Origin: Demequina sp. NBRC 110054
GTDB taxonomy: Bacteria; Actinomycetota; Actinomycetes; Actinomycetales; Demequinaceae
NCBI RefSeq assembly: GCF_002090115.1
Contig: NZ_BBRK01000004.1
Span: 1,240,001 to 1,304,000, forward strand
Direction: 5' to 3'
DNA length: 64,000 bases
The notes below the pieces were generated by a model that did not search any database, was not told the origin of the DNA, and worked only from the letters and a program-made list of their open reading frames with translations. Shown piece after piece: positions 1 through 7,715 of this stretch (within the stretch, counting starts at the first letter, position 1; every line of letters starts with the position of its first letter). The position numbers and the translations under genes were made by a program.

Positions 1-427
1 CGAGCAGGTCCGCGATGGGCTGCACGACGTCCTCGACGGACGCGCTGACGATGATCACGTCGCGGCCGTTGAGCTGGTGGCGGCGGATGAGGTCGAGCGC
101 CTCGGCGTAGACCACCGGGTCGATGTGCTCGTGGACGGTCTCCTCGACGATCCCGCGGACCTTCGCGACGTCCCAGCCGGCGATGAGCTCGCTCAGGGCG
201 TCGCGCAGGCGGCTGGTCTGACGCTCGTCGGCGCCGCCGATCTGGAACAGCAACTGCGCATATGCGGCCCGGACGGCATCGGTCCTGGTGAGGAGGCCCT
301 CGGACAGGAACGACCGGCCGAACGCGGACGACGAGCTCGTCGCGATGATCGTCTTGTCCAGGTCGAAGAACGCGGCCGTGCGCACGGGCTTGCGCGGTGC
401 CTGCTTGGAGCGGTGCCTCACGGCCAT
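1..427 (-). CDS. HAD-IB family phosphatase (SerB/CicA-like), 3' end cut by window
   Basis: The gene reads leftward from the ATG at 427 and runs off the window edge, leaving about 142 residues. HAD motif I is clear near residue 20 (FFDLDKTI, nucleophile and acid Asp), and motif II appears near residue 130 (IIVSAS). The helical cap between them fits the HAD-IB subfamily of phosphoserine-phosphatase-like hydrolases. The substrate cannot be told. It diverges from the Tad pilus operon; a HAD-IB gene beside the actinobacterial Tad cluster is a familiar arrangement. The usual Ssd (septum-site/TadZ-like) gene between them is absent, leaving about 240 bp of intergenic DNA. Confidence 0.85.
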   Translation of the reverse strand, partial: MAVRHRSKQAPRKPVRTAAFFDLDKTIIATSSSSAFGRSFLSEGLLTRTDAVRAAYAQLLFQIGGADERQTSRLRDALSELIAGWDVAKVRGIVEETVHEHIDPVVYAEALDLIRRHQLNGRDVIIVSASVEDVVQPIADLL

Positions 428-669
428 GGGGAGCCTCCTTCGATGCACACAGCGTATCCGGGAGAGAAGCGAACGGGCCCGACCGGCGGGGTGTCCACAT
501 CCCTCCGGGCGGGCCCGCCCACGTCAAGAGTACGGGGCCCGGGCCGTGGGCGGCGGGCCCTTCGGCCCCGGCGCGGGCGCGTCGTCCCCGGGTCGCTCCA
601 TCGCGCTGGTTCTCCACCGTTGTCCACCCGGCCTCGGGTGGCGCGCGCACGCCGCGGGACGCTGGTGCC

Positions 670-1719
670 GTGCCCGCCGTTCCCGACGCCTCCTCGATGG
701 ACGATGCGCCGGGTTGGGCGGGCGCGCTCGGCCCGTTGCTCGCGCTGCCAGGGGTGACGGACGTGCTCGTGAATGGGCCGGCGGACGTGTGGGTCGACCG
801 AGGGGAGGGATTGGAGCGGGCGGATCTCGGGGTGAGGGCCGCGCTCGCGACGCCGGGGGCGGTGCGGGATCTCGCGGTGCGCCTGGCCTCGCTCGCGGGA
901 CGGCGCCTGGACGATGCGGCGCCTTGCGTGGACGCGAGGCTCCCCGATGGCTCGCGCCTCCACGCGGTGCTGCCCCCGGTGGCGGACGGGTGCGCGGCGC
1001 TGTCCCTCCGGCGCCTGCGCGCGGCGGCGCTGGATCCGCGCGAGCTCGTCGCGAGTGGCATGGTGACCGCCTCGGGGATGGCCGGGCTGCTCGGGCTCGT
1101 GAAGGGGAGGGCGTCGCTCCTCCTCACGGGCGCGACCGGATCCGGGAAGACCACGCTACTGACCGCGCTGCTGTCGCTCGCCTCGCCGACCGAGCGGATC
1201 GTCGTCATCGAGGAGGCCGGCGAGGTCGCTCCTGATCATCCGCACGTCGTGCGGCTCGTCGAGCGCAGGGCCAACGTCGAGGGGGCGGGAGCGGTGCCGC
1301 TGTCAGCGCTGGTGCGCGAGGCGCTCAGGATGCGGCCGGACCGGGTCGTCCTGGGCGAATGCCGCGGCGCCGAGCTGCGCGAGGTGCTGCTCGCCTTCAA
1401 CACCGGCCACAGGGGAGGGCTAGTGACGATGCACGCGAACTCCGCGGGCGATGTGCCCGCGCGGCTCACGGCCCTCGGCGCGCTCGCGGGCATGGGGGCC
1501 GAAGCGGTCGCGCTGCACGCCGCGGCGGCCTTCGACGCGGTGATCCACTTGGCGCGCGGCCCGGACGGCGTGCGGCGGGTGGTCCAGACCGCCCGCCTCG
1601 TGCTCGACGACGGGCGGCTCGCGGTGGTGCCGCTGGAGCCGTCGGCGTTGGCTGTGACGTCGGTGGGTTCGACGCCGTTGCCCGTGCGCGCTTCATCCTT
1701 CGAGGCGGGTGAACGGTGA
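670..1719 (+). CDS. TadA-family secretion ATPase (CpaF-like) for Flp/Tad pilus
   Basis: This is a type II/IV secretion ATPase that powers Flp-type pilus assembly at the inner face of the membrane. The Walker A motif GATGSGKTT lies near residue 155, the Asp-box VVIEEAGE follows, and the His-box LVTMHANS is near residue 250. At about 349 residues it is the short actinobacterial form. The start is uncertain: GTG 670 and ATG 697 are both in frame and neither has a convincing ribosome binding site, while the frame stays open further upstream. It is the first gene of a run in which the next gene starts by a GTGA overlap. Confidence 0.88.
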   Translation: MPAVPDASSMDDAPGWAGALGPLLALPGVTDVLVNGPADVWVDRGEGLERADLGVRAALATPGAVRDLAVRLASLAGRRLDDAAPCVDARLPDGSRLHAVLPPVADGCAALSLRRLRAAALDPRELVASGMVTASGMAGLLGLVKGRASLLLTGATGSGKTTLLTALLSLASPTERIVVIEEAGEVAPDHPHVVRLVERRANVEGAGAVPLSALVREALRMRPDRVVLGECRGAELREVLLAFNTGHRGGLVTMHANSAGDVPARLTALGALAGMGAEAVALHAAAAFDAVIHLARGPDGVRRVVQTARLVLDDGRLAVVPLEPSALAVTSVGSTPLPVRASSFEAGER

Positions 1720-2666
1720 GGCGGCGACGCGGAGAGGCCCCGCCGTGGGACGTCGACGCTCCCGCGGAGGTGCGGGCCCCTGCGCTGTCGACCGCCGCGG
1801 GCCTGCTGCGCGCGGGCGCCCCACCCGCGACCGCGTGGGCCGCAGCGGGGCTCGGGGCTCCTGGCCCCGACGGCGTGCCAGGGGGCGCGAGCCTCGAGCT
1901 CGCCGCCGCGGCAGTGCTCGCGCACACCGCCGGCTGCCCCCTCGCTCCCACGGTCGAGGCGCTCGCCGAGCGGCTCGCCGACGCCGAGGACGCTGCCGCG
2001 CGCGCCGAGGCCGGGGCCGCAGGCGCGCGACTGTCGGCGCGGATCCTCGGCTTCCTGCCGGTCGTCGGGGTGGCGTTCGCCGCGATCATCGATCCGGGCG
2101 CGGTGGTGTGGCTCATCCGCAACGCCCTCGGGCTCTCGTGCCTGGTCGCCGGGGTGCTGCTCACGCTGATCGGCCGCCGGTGGCTGAACCGGATGGTGCG
2201 CCGCGCGACGGCCCCGCCGTCGCGCGAGGAGGCCGCAGTGCCCTTCGCCCTCATGCTCACCGAGGTCGCCGTCGGTGCGGGGGTGGACGTGCGCGGTGCG
2301 CTCGCGGGCGTGGGGGAGGCGCTTGCGGAGATGGCCCCGGGGTCGGCAGCCGCGCTCCGTGACGTCGCAGATCGGCTCGCCGACGGCGAGCGCTGGGACC
2401 TCGCGTGGGAGGGAGCGTCCGGGCGGCTCGATCCGCTGTGCGAGGCGCTGCGGTGGTGCTGGATCGCGGGAGGTGCGCCCGGCCCGGCCCTGCGCTCCGC
2501 CCGCCTCTCGCTCGAGCGCGCCGAGGCATCGTCCCGCGAGGCGCGGGTCGCCGAGCTCGAGGTGCGCGTCGCCCTGCCGCTGTCCCTGTGCCTGCTGCCC
2601 GCGTTCGTCCTCTTGGGTGTGGTGCCGATGCTCGCGGCGGTGGCCGCGGGTGCGGGGCTGGGGTGA
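1716..2666 (+). CDS. Tad pilus membrane platform protein, TadB/TadC-like (GSPF family)
   Basis: This 316-residue integral membrane protein starts at a GTG overlapping the tadA stop (GTGA). It has an N-terminal alpha-helical region, two membrane segments around residues 108-150, and a second T2SF-like helical domain (about 165-285) ending in a C-terminal hydrophobic segment (about 288-312). Canonical Tad systems have separate TadB and TadC platform subunits. Here one ORF appears to cover both halves, as is common in actinobacteria. It should form the membrane platform on which TadA acts. The call rests on position and topology more than on sharp motifs. Confidence 0.78.
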   Translation: MRRRRGEAPPWDVDAPAEVRAPALSTAAGLLRAGAPPATAWAAAGLGAPGPDGVPGGASLELAAAAVLAHTAGCPLAPTVEALAERLADAEDAAARAEAGAAGARLSARILGFLPVVGVAFAAIIDPGAVVWLIRNALGLSCLVAGVLLTLIGRRWLNRMVRRATAPPSREEAAVPFALMLTEVAVGAGVDVRGALAGVGEALAEMAPGSAAALRDVADRLADGERWDLAWEGASGRLDPLCEALRWCWIAGGAPGPALRSARLSLERAEASSREARVAELEVRVALPLSLCLLPAFVLLGVVPMLAAVAAGAGLG

Positions 2667-2797
2667 GGTGGGCGCACCTGCGCCGCGCGTCTTCCACAGT
2701 CCACGCCGCTTGCGGGACAGTCCACCGAGCGGTCACTCGCTCCCCGATGCCGTGCCGCTTGGAGCGAGCCTGGGGGTGCCACGAGAGAGGAGCCGAG

Positions 2798-3010
2798 ATG
2801 GCGGATCAGGAACTGCAGTCGAAGGGAACGCGCGAGGTCTGCGAGGCACACGAGGAGGGGCGCTGGAGGGATGACGGCATGGCCACCGTCGAGTACGCGA
2901 TGGTGACGGTCGCCGCGGCGGCCTTCGCGGGCGTGCTTGCGGTGCTCGTGCGGTCCGACGAGGTGCGCGAGCTCCTCGCGGGCGTCATCCGTGGCGCGTT
3001 CGGGGGGTGA
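2798..3010 (+). CDS. Flp-like pilin candidate (DUF4244 type)
   Basis: This 70-residue protein has a strong Shine-Dalgarno (GAGAGAGG AG) just before ATG 2798. A charged N-terminal leader of about 27 residues ends with DDGMATVEYAM, followed by a single hydrophobic helix (VTVAAAAFAGVLAVLV). The Glu five residues into the hydrophobic stretch, next to Tyr, is the type IV/Flp pilin hallmark needed for assembly after prepilin-peptidase cleavage. It is therefore the likely major pilus subunit. About 130 bp separate it from the platform gene, and it overlaps the next gene by GTGA. No prepilin peptidase is present in the window. Confidence 0.82.
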   Translation: MADQELQSKGTREVCEAHEEGRWRDDGMATVEYAMVTVAAAAFAGVLAVLVRSDEVRELLAGVIRGAFGG

Positions 3011-3336
3011 GGGGCGCCCGTCGCGATGACGGGTCGGCGGCCGTCGAGCTGGCGGCCGCCATGCCCGCCGTCGTCCTGCTGCTCGGTGCGGTTGCGGCAG
3101 CGGGTGTGTGGGGTGCGGCTCAGGTTGCTGCCCAGCAGGCCGCGGGTGCGGCTGCCCGAGCGGTGCTCGTGGGCGAGCCGGGACAGGCGGCGGCCGAGGC
3201 GGCCGGCGCGGTCGGCGGTGGCGCGTCGGTCGTCGTTGCTGAGACCCCGGGCCGGATGACGGTCACGGTGAACGTCCCCGCGGGCGGGTGGCTTCCGGAC
3301 GCCGTCGCGAGCGTGATGCTCGTGGACGCCCCATGA
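3007..3336 (+). CDS. TadE-like minor pseudopilin
   Basis: This 109-residue protein starts at a GTG overlapping the previous stop. The N-terminus is DDGSAAVELAAAMP followed by a hydrophobic helix (VVLLLGAVAAAGVWG), the TadE pattern with the conserved Glu after the processing region. The remainder is an Ala-rich helix and a short beta-type C-terminus. It probably acts as a minor pseudopilin or priming subunit of the Flp pilus. It is translationally coupled on both sides. Confidence 0.82.
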   Translation: MRGARRDDGSAAVELAAAMPAVVLLLGAVAAAGVWGAAQVAAQQAAGAAARAVLVGEPGQAAAEAAGAVGGGASVVVAETPGRMTVTVNVPAGGWLPDAVASVMLVDAP

Positions 3337-3674
3337 GGTCACGGCGCGATGAGGGCTCCGTGGTGCCGCTCGTGACCGGCCTGGTCGCCGTGGGTGCGGC
3401 ACTCGCGCTTGCGGTCGCGTCCCTCGCGGGTGCCCTGGCTCGCGAGGCCAGGGCACAGGCGGTCGCGGACGCGGTGGCGCTGCAGGCTGCGTTCGCGCAG
3501 AGGCGCGACGGAGAAGGCTGCGCGTCTGCGGCATCGGCTGCTTCCGCGAACCAGGCACGGCTCGTGGCGTGCCGCTCGAGTCAGGACGGAGACGTCACCG
3601 TGGAGGTTCGCCTGGGGTCCGGAGCACTCGGGGCGGGCGCGTCGGCGCGCGCGGGTCCCGCGTTCCCTCGGTGA
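3333..3674 (+). CDS. TadE-like protein of the actinobacterial Tad cluster (Rv3654c type)
   Basis: The start ATG 3333 overlaps the previous stop (ATGA). The protein has 113 residues: a short DEGS leader, a hydrophobic helix (PLVTGLVAVGAALALAVASLAGAL), then an Ala/Arg-rich helix and a beta-type tail containing two Cys (near residues 63 and 80). This matches the small secretion/TadE-like protein that closes the Tad operon in mycobacteria and relatives. It is the last gene of the operon and converges with the VOC gene that follows. Confidence 0.75.
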   Translation: MRSRRDEGSVVPLVTGLVAVGAALALAVASLAGALAREARAQAVADAVALQAAFAQRRDGEGCASAASAASANQARLVACRSSQDGDVTVEVRLGSGALGAGASARAGPAFPR

Positions 3675-3728
3675 CGGAACGACGGTGACGGGGGCATCGG
3701 TGCCGGCGCGCGGGAGACAGCGGCGATC

Positions 3729-4121
3729 TCAGGAGCCGCCCTCGGCCTGCATCGCGCTCAGCCAATTCCCGGCTGGGTCCTTGAACCACAGCGTGGACGG
3801 CATGCGGCCCTCGGGGTCGCGCGCCACGCCATCGTCATCGCTGAAGTCCATGGCCTCCAGGGTGACGCCGGCGCCGCGGAGGGCGACCGCGAGCGTCTCG
3901 ACGTCGTCAACCCTGAACATCAGCACGGTGTGAGACGCGGGCACGTGGTCGGGCTTCTCATAGATCAGCGTCTCGCCGCCGTGAGGGTGGTGGAGCCACA
4001 CCATCTGCCCCATGGTCTCGTCGAGCGTCGCGTCGAGCCCGAGCGCGTCGCGATAGAACTCGAGGGCTCTTGCCGCCGAGTCGGTGGAGAAGCTGCCGAA
4101 GGGTGTGCTGTGGCCGAGCAT
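3729..4121 (-). CDS. VOC superfamily (glyoxalase/bleomycin-resistance fold) protein
   Basis: This 130-residue protein has two beta-alpha-beta-beta-beta modules. The first starts at the N-terminus (FGSFSTDSAARALEFYRDALGLD) and the second near residue 68 (VLMFRVDDVETLAVALRGAG). It ends with the typical WFKDPAGNWLS segment, where an acidic metal ligand normally sits in place of the Asn seen here. The substrate is unknown. The start ATG 4121 lacks a clear ribosome binding site. It converges with the Tad operon. Confidence 0.85.
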   Translation of the reverse strand: MLGHSTPFGSFSTDSAARALEFYRDALGLDATLDETMGQMVWLHHPHGGETLIYEKPDHVPASHTVLMFRVDDVETLAVALRGAGVTLEAMDFSDDDGVARDPEGRMPSTLWFKDPAGNWLSAMQAEGGS

Positions 4122-4335
4122 CGCGGAAGGCTCACACTTCTCGGCCTGTCGCGGGTTCAGCGGCGTCGCGGGGGCGGTCGGTGTGGGTCCGGTTCATCAT
4201 GGTCGCTCCTCATCGAGCTGGGTCCCGCCGCCGGGGTGCAGCGGTCGCCTTTCCAGTGTCCGCTATGGATGCAGAGTCCGCGCGGGGGTATCGGCAGATC
4301 CGGGCCCAGAGTTCGGATTCTGGTCGAGGTGCGGA

Positions 4336-5388
4336 TCACGCGGCCTGGTCGATGGCCTCCACGTTGCCCTGGTCGGTCGCGACTGTGAGCCTCACCGGCC
4401 CTGGACACACATCGCTCGGCACGGTCACAATCTCCCACGCGTCGTCTTCACGGGAGAGGGCGATGACGGGGATACCGTCCTCTCGAGCATCCTCGGCACA
4501 CGAGTCCTCCAACAGGTAGCCGTAGGTCTCGAACCCGGCTTCGTTCAATTGAAGAACAGCTGCAGTCGGGCTCTGTGGTGCGGCCGCGCTTGATTCCTGC
4601 CCGGGGGCGGTCGGGTTCACCGCCCATGCGAATGCGCAGATGCCGATCGCCGCTAGAGTAGATCCTCCGAACGCGAGCCATGCGCCCCTGCTGAAGCGTG
4701 CGCGCGTCCGCTGGTATTGGAGGCGGTCGGTGACGCGTTGGGCGCCGGTGTGGAAACGGCGAAGCTGGGTCTCGTTGACCTTCCGGAGCTTCTCCAAGCG
4801 CTCCACCTCGGCCGCAAGCGGCGCCGAGGTCTCCGGGTCCGATGCGCCCGATGCCGCGATCTTCGCCGCGTGCAAGTCGTCGAGGGTGGAGTAATAGACG
4901 GCACGCGCGTCCTCAAGAGCGGTCCACAGCGCCTTGAAGTCTGCTGTGCCCATGTTCAGGCTCGTGTCGAAGTCCACCAGCTCAAGTACCGTCGCCTGCA
5001 CCTTGTCCGGTCGCGGGCGCGTGAGCTCGTGCAGATCGTGGAAGTCCGCAACGACAGGCTTCTTCAGCGTGTAGAAGAGGAAGAGGAGCCACAGCACTCC
5101 GGCTACAGCCGACGTCACACCCCCGAGCGCAATCCAGAACCGCGCGCCATCGGATGCGGACATCGTGCCCACGCTCGATATCTGCGTGCCCGCGAGCATG
5201 ACGGTCGCCGCGGCAGCGAGGCCACCGATCAGCCACGAGATCGCGGTCCGCCAACTATCGAGTCCGGTCTGATAGGCCGATTCCTCTGGGCCCTGCGGGG
5301 GCTCATCCTCTTCGCTGCTCTTCGGTTCGGCCAGGCCATGGATCAAGACCCGGGCCGCGTCCCGGAGGTTCTGCAGCAGCGCGTTCAT
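4336..5388 (-). CDS. Unidentified three-TM membrane protein
   Basis: I do not recognise this 350-residue protein. An acidic N-terminal segment leads into two membrane helices (about residues 48-68 and 84-106). A roughly 125-residue, probably cytoplasmic, helical and partly coiled region follows, then a third helix (about 233-255) and a 95-residue C-terminal domain containing two Cys (CAEDA and VCPGP), which could be an extracytoplasmic disulphide pair. The start ATG overlaps the stop of the upstream 90-residue gene (ATGA), so the two are translationally coupled. Codon use is slightly less GC-rich than in neighbouring genes. Confidence 0.7.
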   Translation of the reverse strand: MNALLQNLRDAARVLIHGLAEPKSSEEDEPPQGPEESAYQTGLDSWRTAISWLIGGLAAAATVMLAGTQISSVGTMSASDGARFWIALGGVTSAVAGVLWLLFLFYTLKKPVVADFHDLHELTRPRPDKVQATVLELVDFDTSLNMGTADFKALWTALEDARAVYYSTLDDLHAAKIAASGASDPETSAPLAAEVERLEKLRKVNETQLRRFHTGAQRVTDRLQYQRTRARFSRGAWLAFGGSTLAAIGICAFAWAVNPTAPGQESSAAAPQSPTAAVLQLNEAGFETYGYLLEDSCAEDAREDGIPVIALSREDDAWEIVTVPSDVCPGPVRLTVATDQGNVEAIDQAA

Positions 5389-5657
5389 GGAGTCGTCGGC
5401 CCTTGCTCGCCTTCCCGGAGTATCTCGACAACGCCGCGATCCAGGTGGAGATCGGCTGTGATCGATTCCCGCAGCGAATCGCCGACGTCGTCATCTGAGG
5501 CGCCTTCGATGGTGACTCGCCTGAGCGTGTCGAGCTCGTGTTCCTGCATGTACTTGCGAAGAACAGAGACGGCCTGCTCGCGACTCAGTGATGCCCTGAC
5601 GATCACGTCGTCGGGGCCCGCGAAGCCGGATCTCACCAATGGCGGATCGACGCTCAT
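5385..5657 (-). CDS. Unidentified small protein coupled to membrane partner
   Basis: This 90-residue soluble protein follows a strong Shine-Dalgarno (GAGGGGGG, spacing about 6) at ATG 5657. It reads as an alternating beta/alpha small domain (VIVRASLSREQAVSVLRKYM; RRVTIEGAS) with many acidic residues and no Cys. It overlaps the downstream membrane gene by ATGA. The pairing of a small constant domain with a membrane protein resembles effector-associated cassettes of conflict systems, but I see no diagnostic motif, so function is left open. Confidence 0.7.
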   Translation of the reverse strand: MSVDPPLVRSGFAGPDDVIVRASLSREQAVSVLRKYMQEHELDTLRRVTIEGASDDDVGDSLRESITADLHLDRGVVEILREGEQGPTTP

Positions 5658-5814
5658 GGCAACCCCCCTCGGTAGAGCCACGCATCTCGATGTTAAGTCA
5701 ACTACCCGGATCGTGCAGGGGGACGGCGAGGCAGCGCAAAAACAATCCGTCGCCTGTTTCGCTGGAGCTCGAGCCACCTGGTAGGCGGGTGGTGTCTGCT
5801 CTAGGCTCGCGAGC

Positions 5815-7143
5815 GTGAGCACCTCTCCGCACCCCAGCCCCAAACAGCTTCTTGCGCTGTCGGTGCCCGCTCTCGCGGTCGGTGTGCTGTCGGGCCTGCT
5901 CCTCGCAGGAATCGACGTCATCGCCGAGGAGCTCGAGCACGTGCTGTGGGACTCGATCCCCTCCTCGCTCGGGATCGGCGAGGACGCCCACTGGTGGGCG
6001 CTCGTGATCCTCACGACCATCGGCGCCCTGGTGGGACTGCTCATCTGGAAGGTGCCGGGGCACGGCGGCCACGACTCGGCGACCGTCGAGCTCTTCGCGC
6101 CGGTGCTCAAGCTCAGCGCGCTGCCCGGCGTCGCGATCGTGCTCATCCTGGGCCTCGCGGGTGGCGTGAGCCTCGGTCCCGAGAGTCCGATCATCGCGAT
6201 CGACGTCGCCCTGACAATCTGGCTGCTCGGCAAGATCGCCCCCGGCATCGGCCCGCAGGGCGCGTTCATGCTCGCGGCCGCCGGCATGCTCGGCGCGATG
6301 TTCGGCACGCCCGTCGCCGCTGCGCTGCTCATGACCGAGCTGGTCGCGGCCGCGAAGCGCGGTGGGCTCCTCTGGGACCGCCTGTTCGGACCCTTGATCG
6401 CGGCCGGCGCCGCGACGATCACGATGCAGCTGCTGCACGCGCAGTCGTTCAACCTGGGGCTGCCCGAGTACACCGACCCGCGCCTCATCGACCTGGCCAC
6501 CGCATCGGCCGTCGCTCTGCTCGCCGCGGTCTTCGGACTTGCCGCCTCGTACGCCATGCCGCCCCTGCACGCGGCCTTCCGCAGGCTCAAGCACCCGCTC
6601 GCCTACGCGACGGTCGGTGGCATCGTCCTGGGACTGCTCGGATGGCTCGGAGGCCCGCTCACGCTCTTCAAGGGCGCGAAGGAGACCGGCGAGCTGATCG
6701 CGCAGATCGACTCGTTCGGCACCTGGGAGCTGCTCGGCCTCGCCGCCATCAAGACGGCGGCGCTCATCGTCGCCGCCGCCGCGGGCTTCAGGGGAGGCCG
6801 CATCTTCCCCGCGGTCTTCATCGGCAGCGCCGCGGGCCTGTTCGGCTACGCGCTGCTCCCCGACATGCCGCTCGCGCTCGCGGTCGCCGCGGGCGTGCTC
6901 GGCGCCGTCCTCGCGATCGGGCGCAACGGCTGGCTCGCGCTGTTCATGGCCGCGATCTTCGGCGGCTCCATGGCGAGCCTCTCGGTCCTCACGATCGCAC
7001 TCCTGCCGGTGTGGCTGATCGTGGCCCGCGCGCCCGAGATGCTCGTGGGCCACGGCGAGCCCGAGTCGATGGACGAGCGCGACGCGTCCTACATGGATCC
7101 CCACGACCCGGAGTCCGCCGAGGCAGGGCCGACCAAGCCCTAG
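5815..7143 (+). CDS. ClC-family ion channel/transporter (YfeO-like)
   Basis: This 442-residue polytopic membrane protein keeps the ClC framework: GHGGH in place of GSGIP (about residue 82), a GPESP variant of the GREGP selectivity loop that retains the gating Glu (about residue 124), and GGRIFPAVF as the third anion-binding loop (about residue 326). These variants match the YfeO branch rather than classical H+/Cl- antiporters. A TAGGCT hexamer at 5802-5807 lies 7 nt before GTG 5815 with no ribosome binding site, so the transcript is probably leaderless. An acidic tail ends the protein. Confidence 0.86.
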   Translation: MSTSPHPSPKQLLALSVPALAVGVLSGLLLAGIDVIAEELEHVLWDSIPSSLGIGEDAHWWALVILTTIGALVGLLIWKVPGHGGHDSATVELFAPVLKLSALPGVAIVLILGLAGGVSLGPESPIIAIDVALTIWLLGKIAPGIGPQGAFMLAAAGMLGAMFGTPVAAALLMTELVAAAKRGGLLWDRLFGPLIAAGAATITMQLLHAQSFNLGLPEYTDPRLIDLATASAVALLAAVFGLAASYAMPPLHAAFRRLKHPLAYATVGGIVLGLLGWLGGPLTLFKGAKETGELIAQIDSFGTWELLGLAAIKTAALIVAAAAGFRGGRIFPAVFIGSAAGLFGYALLPDMPLALAVAAGVLGAVLAIGRNGWLALFMAAIFGGSMASLSVLTIALLPVWLIVARAPEMLVGHGEPESMDERDASYMDPHDPESAEAGPTKP

Positions 7144-7208
7144 CGTCGCGCTACAGTCCTCTCACCCGATGTCGGCGAGGGCCGGAGCGTGGTGCAGAGG
7201 GGGTTCCT

Positions 7209-7697
7209 GTGACGTACGTGGGGGAGATCGAGCCGGCCTACGGCCCGTACCGGCGCCTGCAGCTCGGCGCCGCGCGCCGGACAATGCTTCAGCTCGCCTT
7301 CGTCATCACCGCGCTGATGGCGGTCGTCGGAGCGGTGCAGGGAGGCATCCTCGGTGTTCTCAGCACCGTTGTCGCGGCCGTCATCGTGTGCGCCGTCATC
7401 GGCTACCCGGGGCTTGAACTCCTGATCTGGGTGAACTGGCGCCGCGCGCGGCCGAGCACAGGCGCCCCAGCGCGCTACGAGGTCGGTCCGACCGTCAGTT
7501 TCGTGACCGATGACACTCGGATGGACTTCCAGCTCTCGGCGCTGCGCAGCGCGCGCGCGTTCCGCGACGGATGGTTCCTGCAGTTCCGTGGAAACTCGGT
7601 AGCGCTCGTGGTTCCCCGCGCCGCGTTCTCCTACGAGGACGCGATCGCGATCGACGCACTGCTGCTGCGCGAGGTCAAGCTCGCCGGCAAGCGCTGA
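7209..7697 (+). CDS. YcxB-like membrane protein
   Basis: This 162-residue protein starts at GTG 7209 after a GAGGGGG ribosome binding site. The N-terminal third is soluble, two adjacent hydrophobic segments (about residues 29-75) form a membrane hairpin, and the C-terminal part has the pattern of the YcxB-like domain (VSFVTDDTRMDFQLSAL, then GWFLQFRGNSVALVVPRAAF). Function of this family is unknown. It lies 65 bp after the ClC gene in the same direction and converges with the sigma-partner gene that follows. Confidence 0.68.
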   Translation: MTYVGEIEPAYGPYRRLQLGAARRTMLQLAFVITALMAVVGAVQGGILGVLSTVVAAVIVCAVIGYPGLELLIWVNWRRARPSTGAPARYEVGPTVSFVTDDTRMDFQLSALRSARAFRDGWFLQFRGNSVALVVPRAAFSYEDAIAIDALLLREVKLAGKR

Positions 7698-7715
7698 CCC
7701 TCAGCCGGTCGCGGC

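Noticed and set aside
4132..4200. 22-residue minus-strand ORF ahead of the VOC gene
   Set aside because: It has an ATGATG start but no clear ribosome binding site and no coupling to the VOC start; a chance ORF is likelier.
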